Program-made: the position numbers and the translations under genes | The notes under the pieces: model-generated | The model's database searches: none | The model's input: the letters and a program-made list of their open reading frames with translations, nothing else | What the model was told of the DNA's origin: nothing | Source: Capitella teleta | Lineage: Eukaryota > Annelida > Polychaeta > Capitellidae | DNA: 64,000 bases | Assembly (NCBI GenBank): GCA_000328365.1 | Contig: KB295796.1 | Coordinates: 23,076 to 87,075 of the forward strand | Direction: 5' to 3' | Shown: one piece after another, positions 40,301-49,657 of the stretch | How the letters are laid out: every line of letters starts with the position of its first letter | Position numbering within the stretch: position 1 is the first letter of the stretch

Positions 40301-43300
40301 TCCATGGTTCAATTACACCTCTTGGATTGCGTATGAAACTATCAATGACGCACACATGGCCACGGAGATTCGCTTGCTCTTCAAGGCTCACACTCTAGAC
40401 GACGCCGTCCTGCTCTACAACGGACAGGATGGTGCAGAGCGCCAAGACTTCATTGCTTTGATGATTCGAGATCGCAAGGTGGAATTCCGCTATGACAGCG
40501 GTTCTGGTGAGTTCGTAGCCATGACAACTGAGGGGTGTGGTAAGTCTAATGTTGATTTGCAGGAACGGCTGTTATCACCAGTGAACAAGAGGTCCAACGG
40601 GACAAGTGGACTCTGATTGTGGCCGAGAGGAACCAAAGAGACGGATCTCTGAGCATTGATAATGGCGTGGCCGTGAAAGGTCAGTTACTTCCCCTTCCCC
40701 TTGACCTCATTTCTTTCGCAAACAGAATGATGGTTAATTCGTTTTACCATTATTCTTGCTTATATTATGTTCCCAATGTTGGCTCTTTATTTTGCAAATT
40801 GTGACGTCACTATTGTTCATTTCGTTATCTTTCAATATCGTATCTATGTCATGATATCGTCTTGATATCATGTCCATATTTATTCCAATAGTATTATTTA
40901 GTTATTGGCATGTTTAGATTGAACTTCTAGTCTGAATATATGGTGGAAGATGTGAATTTACTTGTAGTTATATAGTCTAGTTACCAGTGGCTCAGGCCTA
41001 GGTATAAACGTATAATTTCAATCGATATTATGCTATTGTCGATACATGTATGTCCGCCGATCTTCACCCTCGTTGATACATGTACTACCAAATGTTAGAT
41101 TGTCATACAATTGTTATGTTTAGGCCCATTATATCTAAGTGTCGAATGCTTATATGCGTAGACCAATAGAGTAATAATTATATAATATAGTGAGTCAATT
41201 CACGTACTATACGTACACTGGGAATTCTATGAAATAATATTACGATTATATATCGTTTAATCTTATTTGCGCGCGAAATGATTTAAGAAATAAAATATGT
41301 GCGCGGTCGGGGACTCGGGTTAATATCGATCTAGAAGTCTAGATGCTAGACAATCAAGCTACTATAGTCAGTATAGAGTATTGTTAGTCGACGGTGTCAG
41401 CTAGAATTAAGCAAGAGTGTAATGTTAAACAAAACAAAACAATCAACCCATCAGAATTCAGCTTCGAAATGTCACACCTTGCGGTTCTTCTCTGATTTCA
41501 TAAATCATAACGCACTGGACGTTATGAAAGGTTCTGATCGCCTCGTGGCTCATGTGTATCAAATTGGCCACCGCCCACACACATAGCAGGGGTCCACGAG
41601 TTTCCTTAGACTGATGATTATACACGTAGCAACAAAGTTAACTAGTCGCAGTGTCTCTCTTTTCGGAATGCTATTTCAGTTTTTCTGAGCTTTTTTCTGT
41701 TCATTTTCTTGTGTTTATTTCTTCTTCATTCTCGCGTTTCCTTTACTAACACACAGGCCAGTCTCCCGAAGGTTTTAGAGGTACAACCACACCCCCTCGA
41801 TTCGCCTGTTTTTCCTTCTTTTTCTGCTTCCAACACAACATATCATTAATTAATAACGAATGCTCAACTACTGAATTCATGTAGTCGGTTGACTTGCATT
41901 TATAAACGGTTCTGCACAAAACCACTCATATATTAACAGCGTGGTCATTATTTTAATGTAATTATATACATGTACTCACTAATTTATTGGGTTATCAATT
42001 ATTCTGATACTTTGATACACATACGAAAAGCAATTCTGAAGCAATTAATTTTTAGCTATTTTGTGCGTGGATATAATTATATATATGTCATCCTTGTATA
42101 GCTGATTCTTTAAACAAATCCTCTCAATTTATCAAAATGCACAATGGTGTGGCTTCTCTCCCGCATTTCATCTCTCCTTCTATAATTATGTGCATGTGTT
42201 GTGCGTATTTTATTTCTGTGTGTAGCTCAACTCCTTTCTTTTGATTTATGCATGAAATATCTTGAGTAGTGGAATGATTATCGTATAATCGCATACACTG
42301 AATTATTAAAAGCTCAACGGAAAATTGGTATATGAAATTTAACTGATTAAATCTTACTAAAAAAAACTATCAAATGTAATAAACGAATTAGGTGTGTAAA
42401 AAAATTGCATGTGATGAGGAAATATATATATATGTGTATATATCAACGTACTTCCATGAATTCTAAATGCGGATAATTTTTCATTACTATATTTACTAAT
42501 TTATTATCTTATGTATATACTTAATTTATATGTTTCCATTGTTTTCCTAATGAACCGATTATGAATGCTCGTTGCTGATTTCTGCATCTGCCAGGCACCT
42601 CGCCCGGGGACACCCTGGGCCTCAACCTGGCAGGACCCATGTTCCTCGGAGGCGTCGATCCGACCCTCCGCGTCGCCTCAGGACTGGAGATCCGCTCCGG
42701 TTTCCATGGTTGCATCAGCAAGGTCTGTCTGCTGTCCTCCTTGTTACTAGTCAATTAACTTTTGATTTCCAGTTGGATGTGAAGAGTCGACCGGTGGATA
42801 TCATCAACGGTGCTATTGCTTATGCGAACATTGGGAATTGCTTGGATCGGGATCCGTGCGGCAAGAGGCCGTGTCAGAACGAAGGCTTCTGCACCGCTTA
42901 TGGAACAGACTACCGCTGCAGTTGCCCGCAAAGATTCACAGGTAAGGAGTCAGGTATATTGTTTAGGGCGTTTATCGCATGCTGTGTTACAATTGCTGCA
43001 GGTAAGGATTGTGAGACGGAGGTGAACATTTGCACCACAGCCAATCCTTGCGACAATGGAGCGACATGCCAAGCTACCGAATCGACCTTCCTCTGCCAAT
43101 GTCCTTTCGGGTTCGTCGGGCGAACCTGCAGCACGCGTGAGTGTACAGTTAACGAGCTGGTGAACGTTTGCATAGCAATGAATTTCAGCTGCACAAATCG
43201 AATCGGCTGTGAACTTCGAAGGCAAAGGATTCATTGAGATTCCAGATTCTCTGCTGCCTCACGCGGACAGCGAAGTCGACGAAACCATCGAGTTTACGAT

Positions 43301-43867
43301 CGTGACTACTGCTGATGCTGGTGTTCTCTTCTGGCATGGTCAAGGCAGTGAAGAGTCCGGCAAAGGCAAGGACTACCTAGCCCTGGTCATCAACGATGGA
43401 CGAGTGACCTTCACGTAAGATTAAATTGTCATCAGCACAATGAAACCTGCTGTTTCCTCTCAGGTATGAACTGGGCAGTGGTCCAGCCAACATCACGACG
43501 CCAGTCAAGGTAAATGATGGCCGCTCGCATACAATTGTCGCGCGCCGATCCGGGAAGTACGGAAGCCTCGAAGTGGATGGCTTCAGCTTTGTTGAAGGCG
43601 AATCATCTGGCAACCTGCAAATGCTCAACACAAAAGGCAATATCTACATGGGTCAGTTTCTCCTTAACAGGGTCTCTGGTGGGCTGTACTTAAGGTTTGT
43701 TTACCTTCTTCTCAGGTGGTCTGCCAGATGCTGACCTAATGACCAACGGCCGGTTCACGTCTGACTTCATTGGATGCATCATGGACATCTTCATCCAGGA
43801 CACCGGTCCCCTTGACCTCGGCAAAGAGGTCATCAGTGGCTCCAATGTCAGAAGATGCGAGGTCTAG
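16305..43867 (+). CDS. HSPG2: Perlecan, basement-membrane heparan sulfate proteoglycan
   Basis: The product is a secreted extracellular-matrix proteoglycan of roughly 4,300-4,500 residues by my estimate, close to vertebrate perlecan. Order of modules: signal peptide; acidic exon with one Ser-Gly site; SEA; an extra domain not known from vertebrate perlecan; 18 LDLa; Ig; 3 LDLa; Ig; three laminin-IV units flanked by laminin-EGF; 12 Ig; LG1-EGF-EGF-LG2-EGF-EGF-LG3 (the endorepellin region). Almost every module boundary is phase 1, and most LDLa repeats have their own exon. The stop is at 43865-43867 after RRCEV. Most introns are about 40-130 bases, but the first four are 0.5-3 kb and the one inside LG2 is 1.9 kb. 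Agrin and unc-52/trol are the alternatives; the SEA-LDLa-lamIV-Ig-LG order selects perlecan. Reading frame is open through all exons checked. Confidence 0.95.
19116..19353 (+). other. HSPG2: Perlecan exon 2: acidic glycosaminoglycan-attachment segment
   Basis: A highly acidic 79-residue segment with one classic heparan-sulfate type site, [11 protein letters not shown], whose serine codon is at 19251-19253 (about residue 77). Vertebrate perlecan domain I carries three SGD sites in a similar acidic setting, so this protein would carry fewer chains here. The exon ends in phase 1 at a gtaaga donor. The preceding intron is 2.7 kb and the next 3.0 kb. Confidence 0.75.
19538..19571. repeat. Intronic hairpin
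   Basis: Arms ggaggattcgcg (19538-19549) and cgcgatcctcc (19561-19571) pair with one bulged base around an 11-base loop, in perlecan intron 2. The flanking sequence is also purine/pyrimidine-biased. No function is claimed. Confidence 0.5.
20040..20661 (-). CDS. Possible nested antisense gene (uncertain)
   Basis: Within perlecan intron 2 the reverse strand shows three open segments that can be joined in one phase with GT-AG sites. The first (from 20661) begins with a hydrophobic, signal-like stretch, [20 protein letters not shown]. It is followed by a donor near 20556, an acceptor near 20479 and a Tyr/Cys/Gly-rich segment with [20 protein letters not shown] donor near 20333 then leads into a third open segment that stays open to a stop near 20040 in one frame and 20063 in another. 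A stop codon sits just before the hydrophobic start and no ATG is in frame, so either another exon supplies the start, or this is a relic or chance. I do not recognise a family. It could equally be ordinary intron. Confidence 0.2.
21229..21524 (-). mobile_element. tRNA-derived SINE
   Basis: Read on the reverse strand, the element starts with a tRNA-like head: a box A region (TGGGTCGAGTGGTTAGAGC), then a box B hairpin (GTCGGGA TTCGATT TCCCGAC) with a 7-bp stem. The 3' half is unrelated to tRNA and the element ends in an A-tail, seen as ten T at 21229-21238. The acceptor stem does not close, so it is not a functional tRNA. The parent looks like a tRNA with a variable arm (Leu or Ser type), which is an inference. 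The word gtgcca occurs at both ends and might be a short target duplication, though one copy overlaps the head. Confidence 0.7.
22375..23253 (+). other. HSPG2: Perlecan SEA domain (two exons)
   Basis: Exons 22375-22540 and 23078-23253 encode a SEA module with [20 protein letters not shown], then [15 protein letters not shown], and then [23 protein letters not shown] is found after the attachment region in vertebrate perlecan. The intron is 537 bases and phase 2, and all phases agree. The usual GSVVV-type self-cleavage motif is not seen, as in other perlecans. Confidence 0.8.
24307..24843 (+). other. HSPG2: Extra uncharacterised domain in perlecan
   Basis: One 537-base exon, phase 1 at both ends, encodes 179 residues between SEA and the LDLa array. 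Vertebrate perlecan has no such exon here. Visible features are two cysteines (ENRCPAN and FVCDGF), an aromatic core ([20 protein letters not shown], then [10 protein letters not shown]), a GDVIGIHY motif, and a charged helical-looking tail ([20 protein letters not shown]). Alternating hydrophobic strands ending in GD-x-IGIHY recall beta-sandwich domains in uncharacterised secreted proteins of aquatic invertebrates, but that is recollection, not a search. Symmetric phase fits exon shuffling. Confidence 0.8.
24963..28433 (+). other. HSPG2: Perlecan LDLa repeats 1-18
   Basis: Eighteen LDL-receptor class A modules each occupy one phase 1-1 exon of about 105-140 bases. Each has six cysteines and the calcium-binding tail. 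Modules 1-11 and 18 end with the standard D-x-SDE form (for example [10 protein letters not shown]). Modules 12-17 (27351-28265) share GDDE or GEDE instead and a tight C-R-x-x-x-F-x-C start. The introns are about 45-290 bases. Vertebrate perlecan has four LDLa modules; insect Trol has many more. The likely roles are lipoprotein, growth-factor or Wnt-type ligand binding, by family analogy only. Confidence 0.92.
28509..29736 (+). other. HSPG2: Perlecan Ig 1, LDLa 19-21, Ig 2
   Basis: Ig 1 is split over two exons (28509-28833, with a phase 0 intron after WTRSGE) and carries the usual C...W...DSGTYTC pattern. LDLa 19-21 follow (28892-29386). A further Ig is in one exon (29449-29736) with VECEAIG, W and DEGAYTCEA. 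The Ig just before domain III matches vertebrate perlecan; the Ig set among the LDLa modules is an addition. Confidence 0.88.
29789..34904 (+). other. HSPG2: Perlecan domain III: three laminin-IV/laminin-EGF units
   Basis: Three laminin-IV globules are recognisable from their repeated exons: [13 protein letters not shown] then [25 protein letters not shown] then [12 protein letters not shown]; and [13 protein letters not shown] then [12 protein letters not shown]. Each is split by a laminin-EGF module and followed by more laminin-EGF modules with [24 protein letters not shown] and [12 protein letters not shown]. Three such units are also the vertebrate count. The exon pattern is the same in each unit, showing an old internal triplication. 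Confidence 0.92.
34962..39240 (+). other. HSPG2: Perlecan domain IV: twelve Ig domains
   Basis: Twelve I-set-like Ig modules run from GTAAPVIS at 34962 to the one containing SARNQFGV that ends near 39240. Each has the paired cysteines, the core tryptophan and a D-x-G-x-Y-x-C motif (for example DAGRYICVA). Six are single exons and six are split by one short intron, often near the middle. A Gly/Pro linker, [15 protein letters not shown], follows the fourth module (about 36364-36409). The last Ig runs into LG1 without an intervening intron. Human perlecan has over twenty Ig modules here. Confidence 0.88.
40680..42594 (+). other. Large phase 1 intron inside perlecan LG2
   Basis: At 1.9 kb this is about thirty times longer than the surrounding introns. 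It is AT-rich and contains the microexon candidate described separately. No mobile element or other gene is visible in it. Confidence 0.7.
41757..41780 (+). other. HSPG2: Candidate 24-nt microexon of perlecan LG2
   Basis: A pyrimidine-rich tract with a tactaac branch-point word precedes an acag acceptor at 41756. Then come 24 bases and a gtacaa donor. Its phase is 1 at both ends, matching the flanking exons, so inclusion keeps the frame and inserts eight residues, changing VKG-TSPGD to [16 protein letters not shown]. The insert echoes the SPG loop next to it. LG loops are known sites of alternative microexons in agrin and neurexin. The donor is not a strong consensus. Confidence 0.45.
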
Positions 43868-44441
43868 AATTGACTAAAAATGAGGTCTAAAAGTTCTGCC
43901 AAAGTTAAACGTTGCTGTGATTGTTCTAACGAATCTTTGACTACATGTAATTTTGGTGTCATCTAATGTTTTCACAATCAATGAGTTTAAGTTCATACCT
44001 TTTTCTTTATTTTTTTAATTTTTAATTTTTTTTTTTTTTTTTTTTTTTTGCATTTGCATGTATCTTATTTTGTTGAGCATTTAACCTGTATTCTATAGTA
44101 CTTTGTATAAGCAACCAACAGTCATTAGCATCTAGGATGGGCGTAGAAACAGCTGTTTTTAATTTACAACTGATAACATAATTTTATTGCCATAACAGGA
44201 TTTTATTGCCATAATTACCAGTAGTAATGATGATAGTATTATTTCAGAGTGATATTCTGTTCTAATTATTAATCTTGTTAAAATAATGCTCATATCACAT
44301 GGACACAAATGGTGCTATTTCATGCTACTGTTAGAAAACTGTGTACAAAAGCACAAAATCACTGTTTTGTAAATTCTAGATTAAAACTTGCATTTGGCTG
44401 GAAACTCAGAAGGAATTGGTGGAAGCCTCATCCTCGTTTAG

Positions 44442-44447
44442 AATAAA
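44442..44447 (+). terminator. Polyadenylation signal of perlecan
   Basis: An aataaa hexamer about 575 bases after the perlecan stop. The 3' UTR before it holds a long T-run (about 44008-44049). The TAF10 signal on the other strand is about 120 bases further on, so the two transcripts converge closely. Confidence 0.5.
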
Positions 44448-44567
44448 TTTTTTATAATGATGCCCATGGTTCTTTATTCACACAAATTTTCTCAAATCAC
44501 AAAGATGCCCAAAAAGTTGAATAATAAAGAATGAAGAGAAAGCATTTGATATACACATTCAGACAAA

Positions 44568-44573
44568 TTTATT
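44568..44573 (-). terminator. Polyadenylation signal of TAF10
   Basis: Plus-strand tttatt reads as AATAAA on the reverse strand, about 130 bases beyond the TAF10 stop at 44703. Confidence 0.5.
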
Positions 44574-44702
44574 CTTTCACGATCAAATATACATAATATT
44601 TTACATACAAGTATGCTGCGGAGAGACGTGGAAATAATTTGAGAGGATTCAGTGAACACGATAGACGCCATGATTCAGTTCATTCACAGTTATTTCACAT
44701 TC

Positions 44703-45347
44703 TCAAGTGAAGTATTGCGGCTTCTTCACATTGATTCCGTATTCGGCCAACGCAGGCGCTAAATCATCCATGGTCAATGTCAGGCGTTTATCCTACAAGG
44801 GCATAATACATTGATAATAATATAAATCCAGTGTAAAACAATAATAATAATTATATATTGTGAATGATAAGAAAATAAAAGCAATAAAAAATTAAAAAGA
44901 TCTACAGCAAAAGATTCTATGTAACAAAATTGCCAACAGACCTTTGGTTGTTTTTTGACACTCTGTCCAGAAGCCTTCATCTTACAATTTTGAAGAGCAT
45001 CGTTAGCAATATCCGACACAAACTTCTGAGCAGCCAATGCGGCCAATCGAGTTCTGTAAAAACAAAACAACATAAAAATGAACAAATCAGCGATAAAGGT
45101 GACTTACACTCTGGGATCTGTTGCTTCAAAGCCAGCTCTGTTTAAATAATACGCAGTGACAGAATCAGGAATCTGAAGAATGAATCATAAGGGTATGCAG
45201 GACATTGGTGGCCGGGAATACTAACAGTTGGTGTGTGGTCCTCCAGTTGCATGACAAAATCGCTGAGAGGTGTTCCCGCAGTTCTTGGCGGAGCTTCCTG
45301 GCGTTCTTGGACTGCGGACGATGCTGATGTGGCAATGTTCTGTGTTC
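44703..45347 (-). CDS. TAF10: TAF10, TFIID/SAGA histone-fold subunit
   Basis: Four coding exons are clear on the reverse strand: 45226-45347, 45108-45172, 44942-45053 and 44703-44792, with consistent phases. The protein carries TPLSDFVMQLEDHTPT, IPDSVTAYYLNRAGFEATDP, then AAQKFVSDIANDALQNCKMK, a Lys-rich linker, and LTLTMDDLAPALAEYGINVK ending KKPQYFT. That is the full TAF10 histone-fold domain, which pairs with TAF3, TAF8 or SUPT7L in TFIID and SAGA. The first exon is missing: the exon at 45347 opens in phase 1, so an N-terminal exon must lie at higher coordinates, and I could not identify it. In vertebrates that part is low-complexity and poorly conserved, which explains the difficulty. Confidence 0.92.
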
Positions 45348-48023
45348 CTGCAAAATAAGGACAAACTGAATCTCTCCTCCCAGGATGAAGAACAGTGCTT
45401 CTTGGTTGGCGTTGTGTGAGAAGCGAACATATAGCAATAGGTTGAGTGACAGCTTGAATCCAAGCGCTGAGGGCAAGGTTAATAAACAATGTTACTCTGT
45501 GACATTCTGATCTATATTGCAATGATCAATTGATGGCCTCTCTGCACGCCATGTGAAGCTGCCCCCCCCCCCTCTCTCTCTCTCTTGAATATAACCAAAT
45601 TCGTTCCAGAGCATTCTAAAAACATCAAATTTGCAAGCCATTGGCTCAATGATATTACAGTAATCTAATATTGATGCACAGAGGTATTAAAATTCAAAAA
45701 CAACCATATTTAGACGATCATCGATGTAAGATCTGCTGGCACGAACTGAAATTCTGAATACATGCATGTGCAGTTCATTCACCTCTCAGCATAGACGACA
45801 AAGAGGTCAGATTGACCAGAGTCCTTGACCTTGACTTACAAGGAAACACGTGCGCATGACGCCTGCACAACTGATGATACATTGGTGAGTTTGTGATGAG
45901 AATTATTTGAAGGAATTCCAAAGCCATGGAGCAACCAAATAATCTTGAGATTCTCAACTCTTCCTATGACGATTTCAGAGAAAGATATCAGTGATATCAC
46001 TGCATGACCAATGACCAAGAAGAAAATACTCCAAACTCAGATATCCTTAACTCAATTTATTAGCAGAAAAAAAGAAAAGAAATTCATCTTAAGCAGAAAA
46101 TTGGGAGAGAATTGTAAACTTGTGAAAAATGACGAAAGAGAGAGAACGAAAAAAAAAAAAAAACAAAAAAACAACTTCAATAATCAATATACATCAATAA
46201 TAATATACAAAATAGTAGAATACTCAATGATCAATTCAAATAAAGTAATAAACGTGAGGAAGATTAATACTAGAGGGAAGACCTTGAAAAAAAAAATTGA
46301 ACATTGTGATTCACATATGGAAGAAAAAACTCCACTAAAAAAGCCTAGTTTATATCATCGTCCATTTTCGATGTAGCCATAAAGCAGAAGCACTGAGTAG
46401 TGTAGCATTTGCATGTCTACAATATGTGGCAATGTTCGCATCGCTCAATTAGAATAACATGCTGAGACACCTGTGGGTTCGCCGACGCCGCCGCCGCCGC
46501 CGAGTAGGTATGCGCTGCACGTCAGCGTAAGCTCGGTTTTTCAGCTGAGGCGATTGGCACTCTGGCCTCAACCCCAGCAGCCCCAGGCACGCTGCCAAAT
46601 ATTCATGATTTAGCCTCGGTGTGCTCCCCCCGTGGGAATAATGCTCTGATCAATTGGGATTGCAGGTGGAACAGCTGATCAGCTGTAGAAGTAGGCCATG
46701 CGTGCGATCGATTTCTACATTTTTCGGCAGGCGAGCAGATGTCGCCAGTAGGAAGAAGACGAGGCGATGGAAGACCGTTTAGCATGCACGCGAAGAAGCA
46801 CGATGCACATGATATGATGCAATTTCACCAAATCCACTATTGACATCAACTCAAAAGTTAGTATTTTAGGATGGGCAAAAACACAAAACTAATTAGCTAA
46901 TTAGTGAAACTACAGCTATTAGGTATGTGATGGGAGTGAACCATAGGATCCTGGTTTTGACAAAGTTGCACCTTGCTAATTAATTAAATAGCTGTCATAA
47001 AATGATAAACGGTGTTATCACTGGTACAATTCCCACAATGGGAACTGTAGATAATAGCCAATATCCAGAAAATACTGCAAAATATTATTGAACACTATTC
47101 CACAAAAATCAAAAATAGAATAGTGGGTTATGAATTGCACAAATAAAATGACTCATCATTTGTTAATCAATGTTGATGCATAAATTTGATTCTTTCACAT
47201 GATGCTACACATGAATAACAAAACATTTGACTGAATGTTTGGTACATAATAACAATAATAATCAATAATCACTAATTTAGGTTACATGTATGCAGCAGCA
47301 CTTCAGGAGCAAGGCAAGGGGGATCTCTCTAATGTACACTCAAAATGCATGAATTATTCAGATGTAATATTCACTGGACAATCCTCATACATTGTATAAT
47401 AAATATTAACTACTTAATGATATTCTAAGAAAATAACGACGCGTCTTCTAGAAAGGACAATTAAACACGCACACAGAGCCAAAAATGTTTCAAATACATC
47501 ATATAAGCAATGGCTGATATACGATCAATGGAGTATCAAAAAGTCTAGTTGGTAGCAATTGATATGGAATACATTGAAATCTTTTAACCCAGGGAACAAG
47601 GAACATGAGCAATTAATGACGCATGCAGGGAAGTAGCAGGGGAGTGAGATTCATGCTTCTATAAAAGGGAGAGAGATTCGTATTAAGTAAACCGCAATGC
47701 GTTTGTTTTTTGGCACGACATAAAAAAACCTTACAGTAAAGACTAAAGAGATCAGTTAAAATTATTTGAAACAGCAGAGCAGCAGTCTCGGCAGAGACTG
47801 GCATAAATTATCAAGAGATTCCCTTCTGGCTGAGATTTCAATGAGCACCTCAAAAACAAAAAGTCGAGATTATGTATATTATACCTCATAATAATGGCAA
47901 GAGAAAAAAAAAAAAAACAGGTAAAACGACTTAAGTACAGAAGAATAAAACAAAATGAGTAAAATGACTATAATGTGTGCTCTTATTATAAATTATAAAA
48001 ACTACATGCATACAACTGACTGA
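45348..48023. other. Region between TAF10 and CLIC
   Basis: The TAF10 first exon and promoter should lie in the lower part. Seen here are a C-run followed by (CT)n at about 45562-45588, A-rich tracts at about 46150-46180, and a (GCC)n stretch at about 46485-46503. GC rises near 46480-46760, as if a promoter or first exon were there, but no phase-matched coding exon with an ATG was found. The rest (46800-48000) is AT-rich, and part will be the CLIC 3' UTR. Confidence 0.4.
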
Positions 48024-48809
48024 CTACTGTAGTTTCACTCCTTTGGGGACGTCCATGGCGTAGCGGGGAGAGCTCTCGGTAGAGTAGAAGATGGCCTTCT
48101 CTTTGGTCAGCCGGGGCAGCTCAGGTTTGCTCAGCCAGTGGTACACGATCTCCTGGTCGGATGGACAAGTCTGACGGAAAATGTCGAAGCAGTACGCTGT
48201 GTGCAGGTAGCGCCAGATGCCCACCAGTTCCGGGGGGATATCAAAGTCCTTGAAGGCCTTGGCTGCCACTCGTACGTGCTGTAGCTTAGGAAGCATCATG
48301 CAGTCCAGGTGGTCGGGTACATCTCTGCAGAGGAACTGGTGGGGTGACGACTCCAGGTAGCTGTTTAACCGGCGCAGCTCAGCGATGAGGGGAGCCGAGG
48401 AGTTGGATACATTGTGGATGTAGAAGGAGAACTTAGAGAAGACATTCATTGCAGCCTCAGCGGCCTTGGCGTTATCGTACGCCATCGGAGGGAAGGGGAA
48501 ATGCTCGTCAATGTACTGGATCATCTCATCGGGGTCACTGAGGATCTCAGAGTCATGCACGACCACCGGCAGCCGACTGGAGAGCTTTCTGAAGTCAGCA
48601 GGTGGCTTGGCCATGTTGACGGTGGTTACGGTGAAGGTGAGTTGTCCGCTGTTGGCTTTCATCAGCAGCAGCATGAACATGCGCTGGCACAAAGGGCAGC
48701 CTCCGTAGCTCTCGCCATCCTTGCCGGCCTTGACGAACAGCTCAAGGTGGTTGGACGGGGCTTTGTCGCCGCCGTCCGTCGTTCCGTTGGAGGCAGTAGC
48801 AGCAGACAT
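48024..48809 (-). CDS. CLIC: Chloride intracellular channel (CLIC) family protein
   Basis: A single uninterrupted frame of 261 residues gives a full-length CLIC, a GST-fold protein that can be soluble and redox-active or insert in membranes. The N-terminal thioredoxin-like half has LELFVKAGKDGESYGGCPLC, with a two-cysteine CPLC glutaredoxin-type site, and the cis-proline segment SRLPVVVHD. The helical C-terminal half has FPFPPMAYDN, LIAELRRLNSYLES and LDCMMLPKLQHVRVAAKAFK. The length matches the family (about 240-260). Vertebrate CLIC genes have six exons, so the lack of introns in an intron-rich locus is odd and suggests a retrocopy origin or intron loss. No defect is seen. The start follows a purine-rich leader. 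Confidence 0.93.
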   Translation of the reverse strand: MSAATASNGTTDGGDKAPSNHLELFVKAGKDGESYGGCPLCQRMFMLLLMKANSGQLTFTVTTVNMAKPPADFRKLSSRLPVVVHDSEILSDPDEMIQYIDEHFPFPPMAYDNAKAAEAAMNVFSKFSFYIHNVSNSSAPLIAELRRLNSYLESSPHQFLCRDVPDHLDCMMLPKLQHVRVAAKAFKDFDIPPELVGIWRYLHTAYCFDIFRQTCPSDQEIVYHWLSKPELPRLTKEKAIFYSTESSPRYAMDVPKGVKLQ

Positions 48810-49448
48810 AATCCACGGAGCACAATATTAATCCGAGTGTTAGATAAGAAGAGTTAGAAGGGCAGCACTACACACAACATACACACACAGTTGTTAGCGT
48901 GAAATGAAGAAGAGGAGGAGAAGGAGGAGGATTAATCCTGAAGAAGGCAGCGGCAGCTTCGGCAGCAGCGGCAGTACAACAGACCTGTGAGAAGGAGCAA
49001 GGAGCAGAGAGTCAGTGCATGGAGGCTGTGTTCACTGAGGTGAGCAGGAGTAGAGGCAACATCAACTTGGCAACGCTCAACGCGGAGGCGAGTGCAGCAG
49101 AATCGCAAACAGAGTCACGTGCACTGAGCTAATGAGCGACGACGCTCCTCACTCAGAAGCCACGCAGTGACACCGTCACCTGCAGCGATGCACACAGACC
49201 ACGCATGTACAGAGGGCTAGCCCTTACGACTTAGTATAGCAACCCACTCGATAGCCAATACGGCGCCCCATATGCGCTGGCTTTCGGGTCTAGAGCTCAT
49301 ACAAGAAGAATATCGAGGTCAATAGGAGAACAACTTGGCGTTGCCGCACATCTTGTTTACGGGCGGAAACCCTGATGGGTTTACGAGGGGAAAAGGGCGA
49401 TCAAAACAACCCAGAAGAGGGTGCTAACTAAATCTGCATGGCACTCAC
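48810..49448 (-). other. CLIC leader and GC-richer upstream sequence
   Basis: Upstream of the CLIC ATG the sequence is rich in GAAG/GAGG and GCAGCGGC words (48900-48980) and then less AT-rich than the surroundings to about 49400. This is a likely promoter and 5' UTR, possibly with a leader exon. No conserved element can be named. Confidence 0.35.
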
Positions 49449-49657
49449 GCAGTTTCATGCAACAGATCCACGCCGGGAGCTATGTATACCGCGTACAGTA
49501 AGCATACACCAGTGAACAATGTACAAGTGCCAAAAACCAAGCATATACAGATGTAATATTTCTCTGCCTTGGAAGCGGGCCATAAAGAAGGCGGAAAACG
49601 CCACACATGTTGAAAGGAAATCAAACTAATCAACACAAACAACGGCATCATTTGCAT
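49449..49657 (-). CDS. Possible orphan exon with one transmembrane segment
   Basis: The reverse strand has an open segment ending in a textbook donor (GC then GTGAGT, at 49448). It encodes KAEKYYICICLVFGTCTLFT followed by a short further hydrophobic run and APGVDLLHET. A plausible acceptor lies within it (pyrimidine tract and AAG before 49567). The hydrophobic stretch could be a membrane helix. No partner exons were found and no family is recognised, so it may be chance. Confidence 0.2.

Larger units (their letters stand above)
39241..43867 (+). other. HSPG2: Perlecan domain V (endorepellin): LG and EGF modules
   Basis: LG1 (about 39241-39900) has GLILYNGQ and [20 protein letters not shown]. 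Two EGF modules follow ([33 protein letters not shown]). LG2 (about 40285 to 42765) has [18 protein letters not shown] and [13 protein letters not shown]. Two more EGF modules follow ([28 protein letters not shown]). LG3 ends with [12 protein letters not shown] and the stop. This is the vertebrate and insect layout, where LG modules bind alpha-dystroglycan and integrins. Confidence 0.92.

Noticed and set aside
45363-45522. Continuation of the TAF10 frame upstream of 45347 as its N-terminus
   Set aside because: The frame stays open, but the translation shows no TAF10 character and a good acceptor lies at 45348-45350, so it is more likely intron.
46011-46376. A 121-codon Lys-rich open frame
   Set aside because: It is A-rich low-complexity sequence with no domain or splice context.
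46460-46540. Gly-rich first exon of TAF10 near the (GCC)n tract
   Set aside because: A phase-matched reading (GGGGGVGEPT then a GTGTCT donor) exists, but the frame has an upstream stop and no ATG.
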